A DNA stretch of 19,542 bases, from positions 1 to 19,542 of the forward strand of contig DFDR01000219.1 of NCBI GenBank assembly GCA_002369295.1, read 5' to 3'. This document shows positions 14,838 to 19,542 of the stretch, one piece after another. The notes beneath the pieces are model-generated. The model had not been told where the DNA came from and did not search any database. It saw only the letters and a program-made list of their open reading frames with translations. Positions within the stretch are counted from its first letter, which is position 1. Every line of letters begins with the position of its first letter. A program made the position numbers and the translations under genes. This stretch comes from Desulfovibrionaceae bacterium UBA3823. GTDB lineage: Bacteria > Desulfobacterota > Desulfovibrionia > Desulfovibrionales > Desulfovibrionaceae.

Positions 14838-15818
14838 CTAGAGCTCGGCCAGAAAGGCCGCAAGCTCCGCCTCGCTGCAGCCGGCAAACCACTGCCCGAG
14901 CGGAAGCGTCTTGAGATGGCGCAGCAGATCCTCAGGCCGGCGCGGCTGGCCCTTGAGCGCCTCGCCAAACTCCTCCGGATCCCTGGCCGCAAAGAAGTCG
15001 CCCATGACGCGCGCCGAGGCGATGCGGCCTTTGGCCACGTCGTAGAAGACCTCCACCCTGCCCCAGGCAAAGCGCCGGCTCCGGCGCTCCGTGTACTTGG
15101 GCGAGGCGCCGAAGTTCCAGTCCCAGGATTGGTACTTCTCGCTGGCCAGGCGCCTGGCTTCAGCCAGCACGCCTTCAGGCAGCGCCCCTTCCCCGTCCGC
15201 GCAGGCCTCTGCCAGAAGCCGGCAGACCTCGTCCACCGCAACGGCGCGACCAAGCTGGTCGGCAAGGCAGGTCACCCTGGCGCGCACGGAGGCAACGCCC
15301 TTGGAGGCGTACTTGGCCTGATCGGGATGGAGGAAGGCCGACATGGCGTCAAAGTCGGGATGCACGAGCAGGGTGCCGTGGTGGAGCACCCGGCCGTTCT
15401 GAAGCCGCTGGGCCGAGCCCGAAATCTTGCGGCCGGCTATTTCGAGGTCGTTGCGCCCCGTGACGGCCACCTCTGCGCCAAGGCCTGAGAGGGCCTGGGC
15501 CACGGGCTTGAGCCAGGCCGAAAAGTCGATGCGTCCCGCCTGCTTCCTGAAGGCCAGGAAGGAGAAGTTCAGGTTGCCAAGGTCGTGGTAGACGGCGCCA
15601 CCGCCGGTCATGCGGCGCACGACGGGGATGCCCTTGGCCTCGACCCTGGCGCAGTCTATCTCCTCTGCCGTGTTCTGGTGCCTGCCCACAATGATGGAGG
15701 GCGCGTTCTGCCACAGCAGAAGCCAGCCGGGCTGGCCCTCCTCCAGCGCATTGAAGAGAGCTTCTTCGAGGGCGAGGTTCATGGCCGGATCGGTGGAAGC
15801 AAAGCGCAGGTGCAGCAT
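14838..15818 (-). CDS. lplA: Lipoate-protein ligase A
   Basis: A 326-residue ligase that activates lipoate with ATP and transfers it to lipoyl-domain lysines such as K63 of GcvH. Key motifs: RRMTGGGAVYHDLGNLNFSF (68-87) that binds lipoyl-AMP, and GRNDLEIAGRKISGSAQ (121-137) with the catalytic K131. Residues from about 240 onward form the C-terminal accessory domain, so it is the full-length E. coli-type enzyme, able to activate free lipoate by itself. The frame is open 74 codons upstream, but ATG 15818 has AAGGAG 5 nt before it and starts exactly at the family's N-terminus. It is separated from the gcv operon by the restriction-modification pair. Lipoate scavenging is the likely main route; no lipA or lipB is in the window. 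Confidence 0.95.
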   Translation of the reverse strand: MLHLRFASTDPAMNLALEEALFNALEEGQPGWLLLWQNAPSIIVGRHQNTAEEIDCARVEAKGIPVVRRMTGGGAVYHDLGNLNFSFLAFRKQAGRIDFSAWLKPVAQALSGLGAEVAVTGRNDLEIAGRKISGSAQRLQNGRVLHHGTLLVHPDFDAMSAFLHPDQAKYASKGVASVRARVTCLADQLGRAVAVDEVCRLLAEACADGEGALPEGVLAEARRLASEKYQSWDWNFGASPKYTERRSRRFAWGRVEVFYDVAKGRIASARVMGDFFAARDPEEFGEALKGQPRRPEDLLRHLKTLPLGQWFAGCSEAELAAFLAEL

Positions 15819-16014
15819 GGAAGCTCCTTTTCTTGACGCGATGGCCTCAGGCATCTTCGCCCCAGGCCCTGCGAAGGGCGCGGGCGCAGGTACGGATACG
15901 GGGACGGGTGCTGGTGCGCAGGATCTGGCCTGCCTGCCCCGGCAGGGCCGGCGCCTCCAGGCCGGCAGCTTTAGCGGAGGACTTGGGAACAGGCGGCACG
16001 CATTCCGTCGGGCT
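15819..16014. other. Gene-free stretch upstream of lplA
   Basis: About 200 bases before lplA hold no gene I can support and no clear promoter. One frame, in phase with lplA, would encode a Pro/Ala/Val-rich string; I regard it as composition-driven noise. Together with the doubtful ORF to its right this leaves about 520 bases (15819-16339) without a certain gene. Confidence 0.4.
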
Positions 16015-16302
16015 TCATGCCTCGGCGCTGACGCTGTCAAGGGGCTTGCGGCAGCAGGTCTCGCAAAGATCCGGGCAGCGGCGCGTCCCCTTCAAAAGCG
16101 ACCCGTTCAAACGTTCCCCGTCTTCCGGCCCGAAGCCCCCGTGACGCGCCCTGGCGCAGGCGAGGCCGAAGGGCATCCCGACTATGCCGGCACGTTCCAT
16201 CAGGCGCCCTGTCAGACGCGCGGCCAGGCGTGGGGGCGCGACCTTGTCCACATGTGTCGCCGGCACCATAGCATGCAAGGCCGCCACCGGGGAACGGGCC
16301 AC
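16015..16302 (-). CDS. Doubtful small ORF with a Cys-rich C-terminus
   Basis: I do not recognise this ORF. From a GTG at 16302 it encodes 95 residues, basic in the first half, with the segment GGFGPEDGERLNGSLLKG followed by CPDLCETCC near the C-terminus. No good ribosome site precedes the GTG; an internal ATG at 16200 has AGGG 7 nt upstream and would give 61 residues. Third-codon positions are mostly G or C, as in neighbouring genes, which is mild support. The clustered cysteines (C-x3-C-x2-C-C) could bind a metal. It lies between the exported protein gene and lplA on the same strand. Confidence 0.28.
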   Translation of the reverse strand: MARSPVAALHAMVPATHVDKVAPPRLAARLTGRLMERAGIVGMPFGLACARARHGGFGPEDGERLNGSLLKGTRRCPDLCETCCRKPLDSVSAEA

Positions 16303-16339
16303 AGGAAACCTGGCTGCAGAAGGGCCTGACGCTCCGCTC

Positions 16340-16798
16340 CTAGCGCTTGACCTTCAGGCTCTTCAGCACCGGCTGCACCGTCCGGCTGTCGCCGGCGTAG
16401 GAGGTCAGGAGCAGCATGTTCCTGACGAACTGCAGGGTCGTGAAGAGCCTTGTTCCCTTGCGCTCGCTCACGATGAGCCATGCGTCGCCCCGGGTCTTCT
16501 CGCAGGAGCGGGCCTGCATGGACGCGCACAGGGACTTGGCCACGGCATCGGGACGCCTGCCGCCCTGGGGGTGGGCCAGCACGGAGGCAAAGGCCCTGCC
16601 TCCCGGAGGGTAGAAGTCGACCCCGCCCATTCTCCGTTCCACCTGCCAGCCTTCGGGGATGTCCAGCATGAAGCGCAGTCCCTCCGGCCCGTATTCGGCA
16701 GGCGCGGCAGGGCTGGCGAAAGGAGTGGCCGAAAGGCAGGCAAAGGCGCAGAGCAGGGAGGCTGCAAGGCGGGAAGGAAGGGAAAGAGCTCGCGGCAT
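16340..16798 (-). CDS. Small exported protein of unknown function
   Basis: A 152-residue protein that I cannot assign to a family. The N-terminus has a signal peptide: basic MPRALSLPSRL, a hydrophobic core LAASLLCAFACLSA and a small-residue cleavage region around FASPAAPA (27-34), predicting a periplasmic product of about 120 residues. The mature part begins with YGPEGLRFMLDIPEGWQVE and a predicted mostly beta fold, somewhat like small PsbP/DUF1795-type periplasmic proteins. Two cysteines (91, 99) could form a disulfide. ATG 16798 follows AAGGAGG by 4 nt; the frame is open 27 codons further upstream but the signal peptide fixes this start. It lies 155 nt after ribBA on the same strand and may be read through from it. 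Confidence 0.75.
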   Translation of the reverse strand: MPRALSLPSRLAASLLCAFACLSATPFASPAAPAEYGPEGLRFMLDIPEGWQVERRMGGVDFYPPGGRAFASVLAHPQGGRRPDAVAKSLCASMQARSCEKTRGDAWLIVSERKGTRLFTTLQFVRNMLLLTSYAGDSRTVQPVLKSLKVKR

Positions 16799-16910
16799 GA
16801 CGCCTCCTTCATGCGGGGTGCGGGGCGCAGGCCCCTGGCATGGCAGGGCCTGCCGGACAAGACGGCGCCGCGCCGGCATCGGCAGGCGACCCCGGCGCGG
16901 CGAAGGCTGC

Positions 16911-16950
16911 GGAGCGGCTGGGCGCCGCTCCAGGCAGGCGGAAAGCCTGC
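16911..16950 (-). other. Two adjacent hairpins after the ribBA stop
   Basis: GCAGGC/GCCTGC (16934-16939 with 16945-16950) and an 8-bp perfect stem (16911-16918 with 16924-16931, GGAGCGGC/GCCGCTCC) follow the ribBA stop codon within a few bases. Neither is followed by a U run on the minus strand, so they are not standard intrinsic terminators; they may protect the 3' end of the message or pause polymerase for Rho. Confidence 0.45.
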
Positions 16951-16953
16951 GCC

Positions 16954-18168
16954 CTAATGGCAGCGGATGCCGGTGAGCAGGTGGCCCATCTTGTCCTTCT
17001 TGGCCTGGAGGTAGTCGGCGTTGTCCTGGCAGGCTTCGATTTCGATGGGCACGCGCTCGACAATCTCGAGGCCGTAGCCGGCGAGGCCGACGATCTTCTT
17101 GGGATTGTTGGTGAGCAGGCGGATCTTGTGGATGCCGAGATCAACGAGGATCTGGGCGCCGGTGCCGTAGTCGCGCAGATCCGGCGGGAAGCCGAGCATG
17201 CGGTTGGCCTCGACGGTGTCGTAGCCCTTGTCCTGCAGGGCGTAGGCGCGAATCTTGTTGGCCAGGCCTATGCCCCTGCCCTCCTGGCGCATGTAGACAA
17301 GGCAGCCCCTGCCTTCCTTTTCGATCTGGCGCAGGGCGGCCCCCAGCTGGCCGCGGCAGTCGCAGCGAAGCGACCCCAGCGCATCGCCGGTGAGGCACTG
17401 GCTGTGCACGCGCACGAGCACCGGCTCGGGGCCGGAGATGTCGCCCTTGACCAGGGCGAGGTGGGTGCCGGGCTCGGTGCTGCTCTCGTAGGCGTAGACC
17501 GTGAAGTCGCCGAAGACGGAGGGCAGGTGGGCGTGAGCGTCGCAGCGCACGGAGACCTGGCCGTGCTCGATGCGGTAGCGGATGATGTCGCGCACCGAGG
17601 CTATCTTGAGGCCGTGCTTTTCGGCAAAGGCTTCGAGCTGGGGCATGCGGGCCATGGTGCCGTCTTCGTTCATGACTTCGCAGATGACGCCGGCGGGCTT
17701 GAGGCCGGCGAGCTTGGCGAGATCGACGCTGCCTTCGGTCTGGCCCGTGCGCTCGAGCACGCCGCCGGGGCGGGCGCGCAGGGGGAAGATGTGGCCGGGG
17801 GTCACGAGGTCTTCGGGACGGGCGCCGTCGGCCACGGCCGTACGGATGGTATGGGCGCGGTCGGCGGCGGAGATGCCGGTGGTCACGCCGTCGCGGGCCT
17901 CGATGGAGACGGTGAAGTTGGTGCCGAACTGCGAGTTGTTGTGCTTGACCATAAGGTCGAGGCCGAGCTTGTCGCAGAGGGAGGGCGCCATGGACAGGCA
18001 CACGAGGCCGCAGCCGTGGTGGGCCATGAAGTTGATGGCTTCGGGGGTCGCAAACTCGGCGGCCATGGTGAGGTCGCCCTCGTTCTCCCTGTCCTCGTCG
18101 TCGACCAGGATGATCATCTTGCCTTTCTTGATTTCGGAGACCGCTTCTTCAACAGAGCAAAGAGCCAT
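16954..18168 (-). CDS. ribBA: Bifunctional 3,4-dihydroxy-2-butanone-4-phosphate synthase / GTP cyclohydrolase II
   Basis: A 404-residue fusion that makes both starting compounds of riboflavin synthesis. Residues 1-200 are the RibB domain: acidic metal-binding loop [10 protein letters not shown] (23-32), HHGCGLVC (50-57) and [10 protein letters not shown] (123-132). Residues about 205-404 are the RibA domain: the zinc cysteines C258, C269 and C271 ([17 protein letters not shown]), [14 protein letters not shown] (293-306) and LLTNNPKK (351-358). All key residues of both enzymes are present, so both activities are expected. ATG 18168 has GAGGA 7 nt upstream and matches the family N-terminus; the frame stays open without a stop to an ATG at 18462. 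It is controlled by an FMN riboswitch about 300 nt upstream. No other riboflavin genes (ribD, ribE, ribH) are adjacent in the window. Confidence 0.96.
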   Translation of the reverse strand: MALCSVEEAVSEIKKGKMIILVDDEDRENEGDLTMAAEFATPEAINFMAHHGCGLVCLSMAPSLCDKLGLDLMVKHNNSQFGTNFTVSIEARDGVTTGISAADRAHTIRTAVADGARPEDLVTPGHIFPLRARPGGVLERTGQTEGSVDLAKLAGLKPAGVICEVMNEDGTMARMPQLEAFAEKHGLKIASVRDIIRYRIEHGQVSVRCDAHAHLPSVFGDFTVYAYESSTEPGTHLALVKGDISGPEPVLVRVHSQCLTGDALGSLRCDCRGQLGAALRQIEKEGRGCLVYMRQEGRGIGLANKIRAYALQDKGYDTVEANRMLGFPPDLRDYGTGAQILVDLGIHKIRLLTNNPKKIVGLAGYGLEIVERVPIEIEACQDNADYLQAKKDKMGHLLTGIRCH

Positions 18169-18295
18169 ATCGTTTTCCTCGTTGTTTTTTAGGGATGAAC
18201 GTTCGCTGGAGGGGCCTGGACGCAGATAAGGGGCGCAGAAGGCCGCGGGGCCGCAGGGCAGCCGGGGCATTCTGGGAGGCCTGAGGCTCGTCAGC

Positions 18296-18330
18296 GGGGA
18301 GGAGAAGGAGAGGGAGAAGAGGAAGGGAAG
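18296..18330 (-). repeat. 35-nt homopurine/homopyrimidine tract in the ribBA leader
   Basis: Every base from 18296 to 18330 is A or G on the plus strand, hence C or U in the ribBA leader RNA. This is striking in a GC-rich genome with mixed sequence around it. It could act as a Rho utilisation site or form unusual DNA structure. Confidence 0.65.
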
Positions 18331-18390
18331 TGCTGATGCTGGGTCATTTCCGCTCCTTGGCGTTCTGGCAGCATCAGGGCGCGAGACACG

Positions 18391-18426
18391 GGAAAAGCGT
18401 TTCGCCGCTTTCCGCAGGCGCGGAAA
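18391..18426 (-). other. Two competing hairpins in the ribBA leader
   Basis: In the transcript a perfect 7-bp hairpin TTTCCGC/GCGGAAA (18420-18426 with 18409-18415) shares its 3' arm with a second stem GGAAAGCG/CGCTTTTCC (18406-18413 with 18391-18399, one bulge, loop GCGAAA). They cannot form together, as expected of an antiterminator/terminator-type switch. The second stem contains a U4 tract and is followed by CCCG, so terminator strength is doubtful. Confidence 0.45.
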
Positions 18427-18463
18427 GACGTGCAGGGCGTTGCACCCTGCCGGCTTTTTCATC

Positions 18464-18603
18464 CGTTCTCTTCCATCCAGACTGTCACTGTCGGCACCGG
18501 CATTTCACCGGTTCTGCCCTGTCCAACGCCGGACTGGGCTCGCGGGCTGTCGCTCCTTTAGGAGAGCACCGCCGGTGGGGACTTACACCCCGCCCTGAGA
18601 ACG
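18464..18603 (-). ncRNA. FMN riboswitch (RFN element)
   Basis: The minus strand holds all hallmark blocks of the RFN aptamer in order: CAGGGCGGGGTG, CCCCACCGGCGGT, AGCCCGCGAGCCCAGTC, GAACCGGTGAAATGCCGGTG, CCGACAGT and AGTCTGGATGGAAGAGA. The closing P1 stem is a perfect 7-bp pairing (CGTTCTC at 18603-18597 with GAGAACG at 18470-18464). It binds FMN and lowers expression of the downstream riboflavin gene ribBA when FMN is plentiful. The promoter's predicted start site coincides with the 5' arm of P1. Confidence 0.97.
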
Positions 18604-18609
18604 CCACGG

Positions 18610-18638
18610 ATAGTAAGAACGCCCTTCCGCCCTGTCAA
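18610..18638 (-). promoter_or_regulatory. Sigma-70 promoter of riboswitch-ribBA
   Basis: On the minus strand a perfect TTGACA (18638-18633), a 17-nt spacer and TACTAT (18615-18610, 4 of 6). The start site near 18603 is exactly where the riboswitch P1 stem begins, which supports the call. Confidence 0.8.
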
Positions 18639-18975
18639 GGCGGACCAGACCGGCCGAACGGCCGCAAGGTCCTTGCCCTTGCATCTGGCCAACCCGTCCC
18701 GGCCTGCCGCTGGGCCATGGCATAGCTGGAGAACCGGCCTCTGAAAAAAGGCCACGCGTGCGCCAGGCCACGCTGGCCGGGATGCCAGCATGCGTAGGCA
18801 CGACGAGGCTTGCCTCGGGGCTGAGGCGCTGTCGGCGCAAAAAGCCGTCACAGCCTGAGCGGCACAAGGGCCCGCGGGTAGCCGCTATGCCAAAGCGCCA
18901 GAGGGCGCGCTCCACAGACGCCTGCTGAGCTTGGCCTCTGGGCGCGCGCCCCATGCCGGCCTACAGTCGGGAAGC

Positions 18976-19022
18976 CCCTTTGCCAGCAGCGGTTCCCCTG
19001 CCGTGCGCGGACAGGCAAAGGG
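18976..19022. repeat. 9-bp inverted repeat CCCTTTGCC / GGCAAAGGG
   Basis: Perfect arms at 18976-18984 and 19014-19022 with 29 nt between them. The same GGCAAAG core recurs near 19290 and GGCAAAGC near 19363, so the word is repeated across this stretch. Confidence 0.4.
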
Positions 19023-19239
19023 CAGGCACGCATGCCGCAACCCCCGAGGAGCGCCGTCTCCGTGATGCCGCGCCACGCCTTGCACAGGCCTTGCCGCGGC
19101 GTCAGCGAAGCGCCGGCTGGCGTTTGCGGGCTGAGCGGCGACAGGCGCGGGACGCTAGCAAGAACCGTGCGCTCGAGGAGCGCTGTGCTGGACGCGGCTT
19201 GTGGAAGCCGTTCCAGATGGTCGTTGCGAGCCCTTCGAT

Positions 19240-19316
19240 CTTTGCCTGCTCCCTCGACGAACGATAGCGGGGAGGGAGTCTGGCAGCAGGCAAAGACTGC
19301 CACGTGCTCCCTCCCC
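19240..19316. other. Three-segment structure with mutually exclusive long hairpins (candidate structured RNA)
   Basis: Segment 1 (19240-19255, CTTTGCCTG then CTCCCTC) pairs perfectly with GAGGGAG (19272-19278) and CAGGCAAAG (19287-19295): 16 bp in all with one 8-nt bulge. Segment 2 (GGGGAGGGAG 19269-19278, TGGCAG 19281-19286) alternatively pairs with CTGCCA (19297-19302) and CTCCCTCCCC (19307-19316): another 16 bp. The two folds use the same bases and exclude each other. Neither is followed by a U run on either strand. The transcribed strand is unknown. Confidence 0.45.
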
Positions 19317-19542
19317 ACTTTGCTTGGTTCAGGTCAGCCGTCACCCTCCTCAAGCAGCCGGCAAAGCAGACGCCTTTCCGGCTTGCGCCCTTCACGGACT
19401 CCAAGAAGTCAAGGCTCCTGCCGACCGCGGGGGCAAACTATCACAGAAGAGGCCGGCGGCGAGGCGAAGCCCGGAAGAGCCCGGGAAGGACTGCGGCGTG
19501 AAGCATGCAGATCCTCTCTCGAGGCACCCGGTCACGGCAAGC

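Larger units (their letters stand above)
18169..18463 (-). promoter_or_regulatory. Long leader between FMN riboswitch and ribBA (expression platform)
   Basis: About 295 nt of transcribed leader. Just after the riboswitch are a hairpin GCAGGG/CCCTGC (18432-18437 with 18445-18450) and two mutually exclusive hairpins (18391-18426). Further on is a 35-nt run that is purely pyrimidine in the transcript (18296-18330). No stem followed by a long U run is present, so a simple intrinsic terminator is not evident; a C/U-rich, G-poor tract of this kind resembles a Rho loading site. Confidence 0.5.
18639..19542. other. Right-hand stretch without a supportable gene, rich in inverted repeats
   Basis: About 900 bases. 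Several frames are open for 60-156 codons on both strands, but none has a recognisable domain, a convincing ribosome site or plausible composition. No tRNA, tmRNA or RNase P RNA signature was recognised. Visible structure: CCCTTTGCC/GGCAAAGGG (18976-18984 with 19014-19022), CGGCTT/AAGCCG around 19194-19209, and the competing hairpins at 19240-19316. It may be a decayed region, an unknown structured RNA or the long upstream region of a gene outside the window. Confidence 0.5.

Noticed and set aside
15819-16040. In-frame N-terminal extension of LplA with a Pro/Ala/Val string
   Set aside because: The ATG at 15818 has a good ribosome site and matches the family N-terminus; the extension is compositionally biased and not part of any ligase domain.
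16736-16798. Lipoprotein signal in the small exported protein
   Set aside because: The hydrophobic core contains Cys 17 and 21, but the residues before them do not fit a lipobox; an ordinary signal peptidase I site after the Ala/Pro stretch fits better.
18848-19318. 156-codon minus-strand frame at the right end
   Set aside because: No domain, no ribosome site, Arg/Pro/Leu-rich noise, and it runs through the competing hairpins.
1-19542. CRISPR arrays, insertion sequences, prophage genes, tRNA or rRNA genes
   Set aside because: I read both strands for direct-repeat/spacer patterns, transposase motifs and tRNA T-loop sequences and saw none.

Overview
The window is high-GC bacterial DNA that looks like a member of the Desulfovibrionaceae (sulfate reducers and relatives). 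I infer this from the lactate-oxidation genes, whose types and order resemble the organic-acid oxidation cluster of Desulfovibrio vulgaris (as I remember it), and from a split two-subunit glycine decarboxylase (gcvPA/gcvPB). No taxonomic marker gene is present, so the assignment is an inference.

Layout. (1) 1-1043, plus strand: the 3' part of a MATE-family multidrug/Na+ antiporter, cut by the window edge, facing the lactate operon across a terminator (1063-1104). (2) 6788-1166, minus strand: a four-gene lactate operon. It runs from a FAD D-lactate dehydrogenase (GlcD/Dld type) to its Fe-S/CCG partner (GlcF type), then a LUD-domain LutC/LdhG protein, then a 719-aa LutB+LutA fusion (LdhH/LldEF). 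Together these should oxidise D- and L-lactate to pyruvate and pass electrons to the membrane quinone pool. (3) 6789-7603: a long regulatory stretch with a candidate sigma-70 promoter, palindromes and the terminator of the next operon. (4) 11944-7604, minus strand: gcvT-gcvH-gcvPA-gcvPB, the glycine cleavage system without its L-protein (lpd), which is not in the window. (5) 12258-14802: a DNA cytosine-5 methyltransferase (plus) converging on a 464-aa protein (minus) that I read as its cognate restriction endonuclease, with a C-terminal NgoFVII-like DNA-binding domain. (6) 15818-14838, minus strand: lipoate-protein ligase lplA, the enzyme expected to lipoylate GcvH, now separated from the gcv operon by the restriction-modification pair. 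(7) 15819-16953: a doubtful small Cys-containing ORF and a small exported protein. (8) 18168-16954, minus strand: bifunctional ribBA, preceded by a clear FMN riboswitch (18464-18603) and a good sigma-70 promoter (18610-18638). (9) 18639-19542: no gene I can support, but dense inverted repeats, including a pair of mutually exclusive long hairpins at 19240-19316.

Most of the window is housekeeping metabolism. The parts most worth a second look are the convergent restriction-modification pair with an endonuclease of unclear catalytic core, the unusually long ribBA leader (riboswitch, in-frame open leader, competing hairpins, 35-nt pure pyrimidine tract), and the structured gene-free stretch at the right end.
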